A DNA stretch of 64,000 nucleotides from Mesonia aestuariivivens (GCF_019311235.1 NZ_JAHWDF010000009.1:62001-126000); one strand, 5' to 3'; shown: positions 9,590 through 19,222, numbered from the stretch's first letter. Translations and numbers: made by a program. The notes: generated from the sequence alone by a model not told the origin.

Positions 9590-10250
9590 ATGCTTTAAAA
9601 TAAGGTTCATATTGCAAAACCCTAAAATCTAAAGTATTCATCTCAGGATTTTTCTGTTTTAGATATTTGTAATAACTCATGCTTCCCACCGCTCGATTGG
9701 CAGCACCAGATGGAGCAGTTAATGAAACCGTCTTAATAATTCTTCCCTCCAAGTTAAATTCATGAATTCTTGGCACCTCATCACTAACTTTTTTAAGTTG
9801 AATTTTAGGATAATTTCGTAGGTGTTTTCTAAAAAAATATTCAGGTCCATTTTTGCTATTTCCGCCAGTAAAAAGCAATGTATCTACAAAAGAATGTTCT
9901 TGAATAATTTTTATGATATTCCTTAATTTCACCTCTTTCATTCCTAAATCTGAAGCATCAATTTTCTCCCGCATCGCATATGCTACCATATCACAAATTC
10001 CTATTTTTTGATGCTGAAGAAATTCTTTTCGTTGTAGAATAGCTTCCTCGGTAATTTCAAATTTGAGGTTTAAGTTAAAAATTCGATCTAGAATCGTCCA
10101 TAACTGCCCGTCACGACTTCCATAACAAAAATTCACATCGCCTGGCTTAAATTTACCCGTAGTAAATCTTGGAGGCGGCAAAGTACCAACTATTAGTTTT
10201 TTTGTTCCTTTAGGAATAAATGGCTGGTAAGGATGGGTATGTTTAAACAA
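9588..10250 (-). CDS. uracil-DNA glycosylase superfamily-like protein
   Basis: About 220 residues. The N-terminal LIVGTLPPPRF followed by DVNFCYGSR, and TLLFTGGNS and SLTAPSGAAN further on, resemble the nucleotide-pocket motifs of the UDG superfamily (G-x-x-P region and a distal Ser/His-type motif). A role in base-excision repair is inferred, not shown. The frame can be extended to an ATG at 10289, but that codon lies inside the pyc terminator hairpin. The TTG at 10250 (giving MFKHTHPYQP) is the more likely start. Confidence 0.6.
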   Translation of the reverse strand: MFKHTHPYQPFIPKGTKKLIVGTLPPPRFTTGKFKPGDVNFCYGSRDGQLWTILDRIFNLNLKFEITEEAILQRKEFLQHQKIGICDMVAYAMREKIDASDLGMKEVKLRNIIKIIQEHSFVDTLLFTGGNSKNGPEYFFRKHLRNYPKIQLKKVSDEVPRIHEFNLEGRIIKTVSLTAPSGAANRAVGSMSYYKYLKQKNPEMNTLDFRVLQYEPYFKA

Positions 10251-10273
10251 CGTATTTGGTTTTAGTTTGAATA

Positions 10274-10300
10274 TAAAAAAACCTTCCATTACTGGAAGGC
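10274..10300 (-). terminator. intrinsic terminator of pyruvate carboxylase
   Basis: Stem CCTTCC/GGAAGG (10282-10299) followed in the minus direction by a seven-base T run. It lies just after the pyc stop and covers the upstream candidate ATG of the glycosylase-like gene. Confidence 0.8.
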
Positions 10301-10336
10301 TTTATGTTTTAAGTTTGCTGTATAGATTGTATAAAT

Positions 10337-13300
10337 CTACTTCAACTCTACAATTAAATCATCACTAAAAACCATATCACCTGCTTTTAGATAAATCTTT
10401 TTCACTTCACCTTCATCATTAGAGGTAATGGTAGTCCCCATTTTCATGGCTTCAATTACGAATAAAGGTTGGTTTTTGGTTACTTTATCACCTTCTTTCA
10501 CCATAATTTCTGAAAGTGAACCTTGTAAGGGAGCAGCAACTTGCTTCGCATCAGATTTATCAGCTTTAACGTGTTCTACTTTTTCAACTTTAACAGATTT
10601 ATCTTGTATGCGAATATTTCTGGTCTGTCCATTAACTTTAAAGAAAACAGTCACCATTCCGGAAGCATCTGGTTTAGTGGTAGAGATTAAGGTGATTAAT
10701 AATGTTTTCCCTCGATCTAATTCAATAATAATTTCTTCTCCCGGTTTCATTCCATAAAAGAAGTTTCTAGTAGGAATATTAATTACTTTACCATACTTCA
10801 CATAATGATCGTAAAGGTCTGTAAATACTTTTGGGTACAATTTATAAGAAATAAAATCTGTAAGCTCCCATTCTCGGTCCATACCTCCACTAAACTTCTC
10901 TTTAAATTCTGCAAATTCTTTATCAAAATTTACTGGCTCTAAATGCGCGTTTGGTCTATCGGTATAAGGTTTTTCTCCTCTTAAAATAATATCTTGTACC
11001 TTTTTAGGAAAACCACCTACTGGCTGCCCTAAATCACCTTTAAAGAAACTTTTTACAGATTCTGGAAAAGATAAAGTTTCACCTTTCTCAAAAAAGTCTT
11101 CGATGGTTAAGTCATTACTCACTAAATATTGAGCCATATCTCCCACGACCTTACTACTTGGCGTCACTTTAATTACGTCACCAAAAAGCTCGTTCACTTT
11201 GCCATACATCTCGGTAATTTCGTTAAAACGATCTTTTAAGCCTAAAGATTCTGCTTGTGGTACTAAATTAGAATATTGACCACCAGGAATTTCGTGTTTG
11301 TAAACCTCTCCTGTTCCTGCTTTTAGACCAGACTCAAAAGGATAGTAATATTCGCGAACACTTGTCCAGTAATTAGAATATTCATTAAGCTTATCGATAT
11401 TCATTTTATTTTCTCGCTCACTATCGCTCATTGCTTCAACTAAAGAATTGAAATTAGGCTGAGAAGTTAAGCCAGACATTCCTGCTAAAGAAACATCGAC
11501 CACATCTACACCAGCTTCAATAGCTTTTATATAAGTTGCCGATTGAATGGATGAAGTATCGTGCGTATGTAAATGAATAGGTAAAGAAACTTCACTTTTT
11601 AAAGCAGAAATTAATTCTGATGCGGCATAAGGTTTTAGTAAACCTGCCATATCTTTAATCGCTAAAATATGTGCGCCTGCATTTTCTAAATCTTTCGCTA
11701 GCTGAACATAATATGCTAAGTTATATTTATTGTTTTTAGGCTGAAGTATATCTCCTGTATAACACATGGAAGCTTCTGCAATACCTTGTGTATTTTTACG
11801 AACGTGTTCTATACTTGGTGCTAAGGATTGCATCCAGTTTTGAGAATCGAAAATTCTAAAAATATCTACACCGTTTTCCCAAGCTTCAGCTACAAATTTT
11901 TCAATAAGGTTATCAGGATAAGCGGTATACCCTACCCCATTTGAACCACGAAGTAACATTTGTAATAATATGTTTGGCATCGCTTTTCTTAAGAGTCTTA
12001 GACGCTCCCAAGGATTCTCTTTTAAAAAACGCATACAAACATCGAACGTAGCTCCTCCCCAAACTTCTAAACTAAATACTTCTGGATGGTTTTTAGCAAA
12101 ACCTTCAGCCACTTTCATCATATCGAAAGTACGCATTCGGGTGGCTAACAAACTTTGGTGTGCATCACGAAAGGTGGTATCTGTAAAATGAATTTTTTGT
12201 TCAGATTTTAACCACTTCGCAAATTCTTCTGGTCCTTTTTCTGTTAATAAATCTTTGGTTCCTTTTGGATAAGGATCTTTATGTTCAAATTTAGGAACTT
12301 TAGGAGTCACTAACTTTTTATGTGGGTCGGTAAATTTCACATCATCATTACCATTGACAATTACATTTCCTAAAAAGTTAACCATTTTAGTCGCCCGGTT
12401 TCTTGGCTCTTTTATTTCAAAAAGCTTGGGCGTATCTTTAATGTAATTAACAGTTACTTGTCCACTTCTAAAGTTTTCATCTTTTAAAATATTATCTAAA
12501 AATGCCATATTGGTTTTTACACCACGCACTCTAAATTCAGCTAAAGCTCTACGCATTTTTCGGCAGGCTCCATCTAGGGTTCTACTATTGGCAGTTACTT
12601 TTACCAGCATCGAATCAAAGAACGGTGAAATACTTACGCCCTGATAAACACTACCGGCATCTAAACGAATTCCGAATCCGGAAGCACTTCTATAAGTCGT
12701 AATGGTTCCGTAATCGGGTTTAAAATCATTTTGTGGATCTTCCGTCGTAATTCTACATTGTACGGCATAGCCCTGCGTAGAAAGTTTATCTTGTGTTTCA
12801 ATTTTAATTTGCTGGTCTGATAATTTATAGCCGCCGGCAATAAAAAGCTGAGACTTTACAATATCAACTCCGGTCACTACTTCTGTTACCGTGTGTTCTA
12901 CCTGAACACGTGGGTTTACTTCAATAAAATAAATGCTTCCATCATCGTCTACTAAAAATTCAACGGTTCCTGCATTATTATAATTTACTGCTTTACAAAT
13001 AGACAAAGCATAGTCATATAATTTGTGTTTGGTTTCTTCTTTTAAGTTATAAGAAGGTGCTACTTCAATCACTTTTTGATAGCGGCGTTGTACCGAACAA
13101 TCTCTTTCAAAAAGGTGTACCATATTCCCGTGGTTATCGGCAATAATTTGCACCTCTATGTGTTTAGGGTTTTCTACAAATTTCTCAATAAAAACAGTAT
13201 CATCACCAAAGGCATTACCTGCTTCACGTTTAGATTCAGGAAAAGCTTTACGCAACTCATCTTCAGTTCTAATTACTCGCATTCCGCGACCACCACCTCC

Positions 13301-13789
13301 AGAAGCGGCTTTTAACATTACCGGATAACCAATTACTTTAGCTTCATCTAAAGCGATATCGACTGTGGTTAGTGCTTTTTTGTTACTCTGAATAATTGGA
13401 ACATTATTTTGTATGGCAACTTCTTTTGCTGTTACCTTGTCTCCTAACGATTTGAGTACAGAAACTCTAGGTCCTACAAATATTATCCCGTTATCTTCAC
13501 AAGCTTGGGCAAATTTTGAATTTTCAGATAAAAAACCATAACCAGGATGAATGGCATCAATATCATTCTCTTTTGCTATTTCAATAATTTTATCGATATC
13601 TAAATAAGGCTTTAAAGGATCATTATCTTCTCCAATTTGATAAGCTTCATCTGCTTTATATCGGTGTAACGAATAACGATCTTCAAAGGTGTAAATACCG
13701 ACGGTTCTTATACCTATTTCTGTACATGCACGAAAGATTCTAATAGCAATTTCACCACGGTTGGCAACGAGAACTTTATTAATTTTCAT
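10337..13789 (-). CDS. pyc: pyruvate carboxylase
   Basis: Single-chain biotin enzyme of 1150 residues, full length for the family, that carboxylates pyruvate to oxaloacetate. Domains in order: biotin carboxylase (residues 1-460, ATP-grasp with KAASGGGGRGMR and EVNPRVQVEHTVTE), carboxyltransferase (about 530-800, with TFRDAHQSLLATR), PC-tetramerisation region, and a C-terminal biotinyl domain with the lysine motif EAMKMG. It replenishes the TCA cycle. The gene stands alone with its own terminator. Confidence 0.97.
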   Translation of the reverse strand: MKINKVLVANRGEIAIRIFRACTEIGIRTVGIYTFEDRYSLHRYKADEAYQIGEDNDPLKPYLDIDKIIEIAKENDIDAIHPGYGFLSENSKFAQACEDNGIIFVGPRVSVLKSLGDKVTAKEVAIQNNVPIIQSNKKALTTVDIALDEAKVIGYPVMLKAASGGGGRGMRVIRTEDELRKAFPESKREAGNAFGDDTVFIEKFVENPKHIEVQIIADNHGNMVHLFERDCSVQRRYQKVIEVAPSYNLKEETKHKLYDYALSICKAVNYNNAGTVEFLVDDDGSIYFIEVNPRVQVEHTVTEVVTGVDIVKSQLFIAGGYKLSDQQIKIETQDKLSTQGYAVQCRITTEDPQNDFKPDYGTITTYRSASGFGIRLDAGSVYQGVSISPFFDSMLVKVTANSRTLDGACRKMRRALAEFRVRGVKTNMAFLDNILKDENFRSGQVTVNYIKDTPKLFEIKEPRNRATKMVNFLGNVIVNGNDDVKFTDPHKKLVTPKVPKFEHKDPYPKGTKDLLTEKGPEEFAKWLKSEQKIHFTDTTFRDAHQSLLATRMRTFDMMKVAEGFAKNHPEVFSLEVWGGATFDVCMRFLKENPWERLRLLRKAMPNILLQMLLRGSNGVGYTAYPDNLIEKFVAEAWENGVDIFRIFDSQNWMQSLAPSIEHVRKNTQGIAEASMCYTGDILQPKNNKYNLAYYVQLAKDLENAGAHILAIKDMAGLLKPYAASELISALKSEVSLPIHLHTHDTSSIQSATYIKAIEAGVDVVDVSLAGMSGLTSQPNFNSLVEAMSDSERENKMNIDKLNEYSNYWTSVREYYYPFESGLKAGTGEVYKHEIPGGQYSNLVPQAESLGLKDRFNEITEMYGKVNELFGDVIKVTPSSKVVGDMAQYLVSNDLTIEDFFEKGETLSFPESVKSFFKGDLGQPVGGFPKKVQDIILRGEKPYTDRPNAHLEPVNFDKEFAEFKEKFSGGMDREWELTDFISYKLYPKVFTDLYDHYVKYGKVINIPTRNFFYGMKPGEEIIIELDRGKTLLITLISTTKPDASGMVTVFFKVNGQTRNIRIQDKSVKVEKVEHVKADKSDAKQVAAPLQGSLSEIMVKEGDKVTKNQPLFVIEAMKMGTTITSNDEGEVKKIYLKAGDMVFSDDLIVELK

Positions 13790-14141
13790 TTAAAAAACTG
13801 GTTTACAATGTTTAAAAAAATACTGAATGTTTTTGTTAAATTCAGACTCGGTAATATCGTTATTTTTTAGCAGTTTTTAAAACGTTTTTAAGAAGATTAG
13901 GACTTTTATAACATTTTTATTGAATCAAATCAGATAGATTTTCAATTGAAATATTGTTTTATTCTCTACCTACTTTTCATTCACTTTCATTCTTATCTCA
14001 CTCATCATCAAATACTAATTTTTAAAAGCTATATGAAGCATATTTTTTAGTAATTAATTTTGTTAAAATAGATTAAACATTTCATTAAAACTTAAACCTT
14101 AACTAAGAAATGGAAAGTTAAAAATTGTTTATTTTTGATGT
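13790..14141. other. intergenic region between divergent pyc and sensor kinase
   Basis: Holds no gene that I can support. It is AT-rich, includes a short palindrome AAAACGTTTT (13879-13888), and must carry the promoters of both neighbours. A TATTTTTG lies at 14130-14137, only four bases before the kinase ATG. Confidence 0.5.
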
Positions 14142-15374
14142 ATGAAAAAATTTGAGGAAATCAATAAGAATAGCTTCGGAATTTTATTCGAATCTGTTTC
14201 TGAAGGAATTATTGTTGTCAATAAAAAACAAATTATTGTAGCCAGTAATATTTCTGCTAATCGCATGTTTGGTTATGATGAAGGCGAATTAAAAGGAAAA
14301 CACCTAGATATATTAATACCGCGTAAACACGTACATCATCACGATGTGCTTGTGGATAAGTTTATGCATAACAGCAGCCACCGACAAATGGGGAATGGTC
14401 GGGATTTACATGGTTTACGAAAAAATGGCAAACAATTTCCGGTAGAAGCAGGATTAAATCCTTTTCAATTAGAGGGTGAAAATTATGTCATGGCTATGGT
14501 GATAGATATTACCATTCGTAAAAACCAAGAACGCCAAATTCTAGATTTAAACAATCAGTTAGAACAAAAAATTCAAATCAGAACTGAAGAGCTTCGACAA
14601 ACCGTAATCGAGCTAGAAGATGAGATTATTAAACGAAAAGAAGCAGAAAATAAAATTAAAGAATCACTCAAGAAAGAACGAGAACTTAACGATTTAAAAA
14701 CTAAATTTCTATCGTTAGTTTCTCATGAGTTTAAAACTCCGTTAAGTGGCATTCTCACCTCAACCACGCTTATTGCAAAATACACAAAAGAAGAACATCA
14801 AGAAAAAAGAGAGAAGCATCTTAAAACCATTAAAAACAAAGTAAAATATTTAAATAATATTTTAGATGATTTTCTTTCTATAGAACGCCTCGAGACTGGA
14901 AAAGCAGCTTATAAATTTAGTAGTTTCCCGCTGAGTAAAGTAACCAACGAGGTAATTTATGATGCAAATATGCTGCTAAAAAGCGGACAAAAAATTAGTT
15001 ACCCTCAAAACATCGATGATATTGTTTTAGAATTTGATGAGAAGATTCTCGAACTTATTCTCACCAACCTCATCAATAACGCCATTAAATATTCGCCAGA
15101 AAATACAACGATTAACACTGAAGCTTTTCTAGAAGAAAATAACTTGATCTTAAAAGTTACCGATCAAGGAATTGGAATTCCAGAAAAAGAACAAAAATAT
15201 ATTTTCAAAAGGTACTTTAGAGCAGAAAATGCGCTCCTCAATCAAGGTACTGGTATTGGGTTAAACATTATTAAAAGTCATTTGGAAAACCTTGGCGGAA
15301 CTATTATTTTTACCAGCAAAGAAAACCAAGGAAGCACCTTTACGGTAAGTCTTCCTATGAATACAAACCAATAA
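14142..15374 (+). CDS. soluble FixL-like PAS sensor histidine kinase
   Basis: A 410-residue kinase with no transmembrane segment: PAS domain (about 10-125), coiled coil (130-185), HisKA with the phosphoacceptor in SHEFKTP (His195), and HATPase with NLINNAIKYS, DQGIGIP and GTGIGLNI. The PAS F-helix region reads HHHDVLVDKF (His65-67) followed by GNGRD (Arg87). It can be aligned with the haem-ligand His and distal Arg of rhizobial FixL (RHDGYIARY...GIGR), so oxygen sensing through haem is plausible but unproven; non-haem PAS proteins also carry similar segments. It is followed after 9 nt by its likely partner regulator. Confidence 0.92.
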   Translation: MKKFEEINKNSFGILFESVSEGIIVVNKKQIIVASNISANRMFGYDEGELKGKHLDILIPRKHVHHHDVLVDKFMHNSSHRQMGNGRDLHGLRKNGKQFPVEAGLNPFQLEGENYVMAMVIDITIRKNQERQILDLNNQLEQKIQIRTEELRQTVIELEDEIIKRKEAENKIKESLKKERELNDLKTKFLSLVSHEFKTPLSGILTSTTLIAKYTKEEHQEKREKHLKTIKNKVKYLNNILDDFLSIERLETGKAAYKFSSFPLSKVTNEVIYDANMLLKSGQKISYPQNIDDIVLEFDEKILELILTNLINNAIKYSPENTTINTEAFLEENNLILKVTDQGIGIPEKEQKYIFKRYFRAENALLNQGTGIGLNIIKSHLENLGGTIIFTSKENQGSTFTVSLPMNTNQ

Positions 15375-15383
15375 CCCTACTTT

Positions 15384-16436
15384 ATGAAAACTATTCTTCT
15401 CATTGAAGATGATACGGCACTCCGTGAAAATACTGCAGAACTTTTAGAACTTTCAGATTACCAAGTCACAACAGCTCCTAACGGAAAATTAGGAATAGAG
15501 AAAGCTTTACAAGAGCATCCAGACATTGTCATTTGCGATATTATGATGCCAGAAGTAGATGGCTATGGCGTGTTAGAAGCTTTAGCAAAAAATCAACAGA
15601 CACAACATATTCCATTTATATTTCTTTCAGCTAAAACAGAACACAAAGAAATTAGAAAAGGAATGGATTTAGGCGCTGATGATTACCTCACCAAACCTTT
15701 TGATGAAGAAGAGTTAATTAGCGCCGTAGAAAGTAGATTAGCAAAATCTAAAATTATTGCGCAAAACACAACTAAAAACGCTCAAACTGAAGTAGAAAAA
15801 GAAGACGAAGTTAGAAATCTAAATGAACTCAAAAACCTTTTTGATGATGAAGGTGAAGTGACTACGTATAAAAAAGGAGCGACCATTTATAAAGAAGGTG
15901 ATCATTCTAATTATATCTTTCTAATCTTAGACGGGGTGGTAAAAACTCACCAAATGGATGAAAATGGAAAAGAATTAATCACTGCGCTTTTTAAAGCAGA
16001 TGAATTTTTAGGCTTCACCTCTTTTGAAGAAAACATTCCTTACCAAGAATCTGCTACCGCAGTAAAAAAAGTAGAGCTTGCGGGTATTTCTAAGCAAAGC
16101 TTAAAGTTAATTTTAGAAAGCAACAAAAAAGTTTCGTTAGAATTAATGAACGTGCTAACCGATAACTTATCAGAAATTAAGCAACAATTACTGCAAATGG
16201 CTTATAGTTCTGTAAAAAGAAAAACAGCACAAACCATCCTTCAATTTGTAAAAATATTAGATAAAAAACCTTCAGAAAATATTAAAATTTCCCGGGGTGA
16301 TTTAGCTAGCGTTGCTGGTATTGCCACAGAAAGCTTAATTAGAACACTTTCTGCTTTTAAAAAAGAAGGCTTAATTGAAATTGAAGGAAGAAATATTAAA
16401 ATATTAGATATTGAAGGTTTAGAAATGATGGAGTAA
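15384..16436 (+). CDS. response regulator fused to a CRP/FNR-type activator
   Basis: A 350-residue protein combining two regulators. Residues 1-120 are a receiver with acidic pocket Glu8-Asp10, phosphoacceptor Asp52 (VICDIMMPE) and Lys104 (TKPFD). About 145-265 is a cyclic-nucleotide-binding-like beta roll, and about 275-345 a CRP-type winged helix. The recognition helix (ASVAGIATESLIRTLSAF) keeps the Glu and Arg that in FNR and CRP read the G:C pairs of TGA half-sites. The effector part contains no cysteine, so it is not an iron-sulphur FNR; control should come through phosphorylation by the adjacent kinase. Candidate binder of the TGA-N6-TCA boxes in this window. Confidence 0.92.
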   Translation: MKTILLIEDDTALRENTAELLELSDYQVTTAPNGKLGIEKALQEHPDIVICDIMMPEVDGYGVLEALAKNQQTQHIPFIFLSAKTEHKEIRKGMDLGADDYLTKPFDEEELISAVESRLAKSKIIAQNTTKNAQTEVEKEDEVRNLNELKNLFDDEGEVTTYKKGATIYKEGDHSNYIFLILDGVVKTHQMDENGKELITALFKADEFLGFTSFEENIPYQESATAVKKVELAGISKQSLKLILESNKKVSLELMNVLTDNLSEIKQQLLQMAYSSVKRKTAQTILQFVKILDKKPSENIKISRGDLASVAGIATESLIRTLSAFKKEGLIEIEGRNIKILDIEGLEMME

Positions 16437-16442
16437 TTTTTA

Positions 16443-16491
16443 TAGAGAATAGAGAATAGAGAATAGAGAATAGAGAATAGAGAATAGAGAA
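16443..16491. repeat. heptanucleotide microsatellite (TAGAGAA)7
   Basis: Seven exact tandem copies of TAGAGAA begin seven bases after the stop of the fusion regulator. Copy number may vary between strains. No coding consequence is evident. Confidence 0.95.
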
Positions 16492-16581
16492 AATTAAAAA
16501 AACTCAATCAATTCCCATATAGATTAACTTCATCTTTTATGATTAACTCAAAAATTTTACTAGCCTGCAACTAAACAAAAA

Positions 16582-16836
16582 ATGTGGACTCCATTTCAAT
16601 ATAAAAACCCTTTTTATTTTAATAATGAAAAAGATGAGTTTCTGTATGGTTGGCAGCAATACACTTCTAATGGAGAAATTTCATACGGCTTTACGGGAGG
16701 TTTAGTGACAGGCTACAGAAAATTTATTCATCAAGATATGACCATTATTGTCTTAACTAATGGCTTAAAAGAAAAACCTATTCACAATAAAATTATCAGC
16801 AAAATTGCCGGAATCGTTGATTCTGAACTCAACTAA
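16582..16836 (+). pseudogene. C-terminal remnant of a serine hydrolase (beta-lactamase-related)
   Basis: The 84 residues resemble only the extreme C-terminal part of the beta-lactamase/PBP-like serine hydrolase family, around the motif YGFTGGLVTGYR (position of the HxG/KTG-like third motif) and the strand MTIIVLTNG. The SxxK and YxN parts are absent, and in-frame stops lie just upstream (TAG at 16561). It is best read as a gene remnant, although a short expressed ORF cannot be excluded. Confidence 0.65.
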
Positions 16837-16925
16837 TTAAATACTCCCCTTTCTTTAAAAACCGATAACCTTTGCTGGTTGAAGGCTTGTACAAATCACA
16901 CTTTTCTTTCATAAAAAATTGAAAA

Positions 16926-16970
16926 CCTGATTTTTGTCATTTTTCAACAAGTACTCCTCTTCTATTTTTG
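16926..16970 (+). promoter_or_regulatory. FNR/CRP-type operator and -7 element of usp-hemN
   Basis: Operator CCTGATTTTTGTCATT (16926-16941, TGA-N6-TCA) is followed after exactly 21 nt by the -7 element TATTTTTG (16963-16970). The start codon is 25 nt further. No -33 box sits in between, as expected for a class II activator-dependent promoter centred near -41. Confidence 0.75.
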
Positions 16971-16995
16971 CTTCAAAATATAATGTACGAGGAAG

Positions 16996-17814
16996 ATGAA
17001 TATTTTAATGCCTACTGATTTTTCTGAAAACTCATGGAATGCGATTAGCTATGCTTTATCGTTCTTTAAGAATGTGTACTCTAATTTTTATTTTGTACAC
17101 GTTAACTCTCCTGAATGGGAGCAGAAAAACGAAAACTTATCACCCACGTTAGTAGCTTCTAAAAACGCTACAGTGGCTTTTCAACATTTACTAGAACGTT
17201 TGGGAAAGGAAAAACTGAATAAAAAACATCAGTTTTTTACTTCTATAGAAAGCGGTCATTTTGTAGATACGCTTCGAGCACATGTGAGTGAACGTGAAAT
17301 AGATTTTATTGTGATGGGTACCCAAGGTGCTAGTGGTTATCAAGAAGCGACTGTAGGAAGCCATTCTACAGAAGTAATTACAAGGGTTAAATGCCCTGTG
17401 TTAGTTATTCCTGAAAACGCTACTTATCGTGAGCCTAGACATATTACATTTCCTACAGATTTTAATATTTCTTATAAAAATAAAGTGATACACACCTTAA
17501 AACAGGTTTGTCATTTTAATGAATCTGCATTAAATGTACTTTACCTTTCTAAGAAAAGCGAAGACCTTACCGAAAGACAAGAAAGTAATCGGGTATACTT
17601 AAAAGAACAACTGATGGAAATTGAACACGGTTTTCATTTTACCAGAAACGATACGTTAGAAGAAGCAGTAGAGTCGTTTGTCACCTCTCACGACACGCAA
17701 ATGATCACTATGATGGCAAAAAATTTGAATTTCTTTCAGCATATTTTATTTCATCCTTTAGCCCATAGAATTAGCTATCATAAAGAGGTTCCGTTTTTAG
17801 TTTTACACGAATAA
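16996..17814 (+). CDS. two-domain universal stress protein
   Basis: A 272-residue tandem UspA protein. The first domain starts MNILMPTDFSENSW and carries the ATP-binding motif GTQGASG...GSHST (around residues 107-125). The second domain (about 148-272) lacks a clear copy of that motif. Usp proteins of this form accompany low-oxygen and stationary-phase regulons. It is preceded by an FNR/CRP-type box and followed after 10 nt by hemN, so the two form an operon likely to be induced under low oxygen. Confidence 0.92.
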   Translation: MNILMPTDFSENSWNAISYALSFFKNVYSNFYFVHVNSPEWEQKNENLSPTLVASKNATVAFQHLLERLGKEKLNKKHQFFTSIESGHFVDTLRAHVSEREIDFIVMGTQGASGYQEATVGSHSTEVITRVKCPVLVIPENATYREPRHITFPTDFNISYKNKVIHTLKQVCHFNESALNVLYLSKKSEDLTERQESNRVYLKEQLMEIEHGFHFTRNDTLEEAVESFVTSHDTQMITMMAKNLNFFQHILFHPLAHRISYHKEVPFLVLHE

Positions 17815-17824
17815 AAAAATAATT

Positions 17825-19186
17825 ATGTGCCAACCGCTCATTCAAAAATATAATATTCCAGGGCCTAGATATACGAGTTATCCTACCGTACCATATTGGG
17901 ACAGCAATACATTTTCGGCTCGACAATGGAAAAAATCTGTGCTTAACTCTTTTGAAGAAACAAATATTTCTGAAGGGATAAGCCTTTATATTCATTTACC
18001 TTATTGTGAAAGTATGTGTACTTTTTGTGGTTGCAACAAACGCATCACCAAACGTCACGAAGTAGAAGAACCTTATATAACTTCTGTATTAAAAGAATGG
18101 CAGTTATACCTTGACTTTCTACCCAATAGACCCTTAATTAAAGAAATACATTTAGGGGGTGGCACACCTACGTTCTTTTCTCCTGAAAATTTACAACAGC
18201 TTATTAAAGGAATTTTAAAGCATGCTGAATTAGCCAATAATTATCAGTTTAGTTTTGAAGGTCACCCCAACAATACCACCAAAGCACATTTAGAAGCACT
18301 TTATGAGGTTGGTTTTAGACGAGTAAGCTACGGCGTACAAGATTATGATGTTAAAGTACAACAAGCCATTCATCGTATTCAACCTTTCGAGAAAGTTGAA
18401 AAAGCTACGCAATTGGCTCGAGAAATTGGTTATACTTCTATTAGCCACGATATTATTTTCGGGTTGCCTTTTCAAAGTATCGATGCGGTTGAAAATACCA
18501 TTCTAAAGACTAAAGCTTTAATGCCAGATCGTATTGCCTTTTATAGTTATGCTCACGTACCTTGGATTAAAGGCAACGGACAACGAGGTTACAGCGAACA
18601 ACATTTACCAAGTGCAGAAACAAAACGTACCCAATACCAACTCGGGAAAGAATTGTTAGAAGAAATGGGCTATGTAGAAATAGGTATGGATCATTTTGGA
18701 CTTAAAACCGACGAACTTTACCAGTCATTAAAAACCAATAACTTGCACCGAAATTTTATGGGCTACTCTGCTTCAAAAACGCAATTAATGATAGGCTTAG
18801 GAGTGTCTGCTATAAGTGATAGTTGGTATGGTTTTGCACAAAATTCTAAAAGTATAGAAGAATATCAAGAAATGGTAGGCAGAGGAGATTTACCTGTTTT
18901 TAGAGGTCATGTATTAAACGATGAAGACCTTATGATTAGAAAACACATTTTAAATTTAATGTGCCATTTACAAACAGATCTGAATGAAGAAAATCGCTTT
19001 TTCGAACTTCCCGAAACCTTACACCGTTTACAGGAAATGGAAAAAGATGGACTTATTAAAATAAATCCAGATTCATTACAAATTACAGAAAAAGGAAGAC
19101 CTTTTGTTAGAAATATATGCATGGCGTTTGATTTGCGCCTGCAACGAAAAAAACCAGAAACAAGATTATTCTCGATGACGGTTTAA
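17825..19186 (+). CDS. hemN: oxygen-independent coproporphyrinogen III oxidase
   Basis: Radical-SAM enzyme of 453 residues that decarboxylates coproporphyrinogen III to protoporphyrinogen IX without oxygen. The cluster motif CESMCTFCGC (CxxxCxxC plus the extra Cys typical of HemN) follows the start PRYTSYPTVPYW. GGGTPTF and the C-terminal HemN domain are present. It supplies haem for the cbb3 oxidase and truncated haemoglobin encoded nearby when oxygen is scarce. Second gene of the usp-hemN operon, ending at a strong terminator. Confidence 0.96.
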   Translation: MCQPLIQKYNIPGPRYTSYPTVPYWDSNTFSARQWKKSVLNSFEETNISEGISLYIHLPYCESMCTFCGCNKRITKRHEVEEPYITSVLKEWQLYLDFLPNRPLIKEIHLGGGTPTFFSPENLQQLIKGILKHAELANNYQFSFEGHPNNTTKAHLEALYEVGFRRVSYGVQDYDVKVQQAIHRIQPFEKVEKATQLAREIGYTSISHDIIFGLPFQSIDAVENTILKTKALMPDRIAFYSYAHVPWIKGNGQRGYSEQHLPSAETKRTQYQLGKELLEEMGYVEIGMDHFGLKTDELYQSLKTNNLHRNFMGYSASKTQLMIGLGVSAISDSWYGFAQNSKSIEEYQEMVGRGDLPVFRGHVLNDEDLMIRKHILNLMCHLQTDLNEENRFFELPETLHRLQEMEKDGLIKINPDSLQITEKGRPFVRNICMAFDLRLQRKKPETRLFSMTV

Positions 19187-19222
19187 TAATTAAGTTAAAG
19201 TAGGTTAAGTTTTTAGTAGGCG

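Noticed and set aside
11970-13315. Plus-strand reading frames within pyruvate carboxylase
   Set aside because: They are antisense to a clearly conserved gene and encode low-complexity translations without motifs.
13919-13934. TGA-N6-TCA site (TGAATCAAATCA) in the pyc-kinase spacer
   Set aside because: No TAnnTTTG at the 21-nt spacing in either direction, and the outer bases do not match the consensus.
14130-14137. TATTTTTG as promoter of the sensor kinase
   Set aside because: It ends four bases before the ATG, which would leave no leader; probably chance in AT-rich DNA, unless the mRNA is leaderless.
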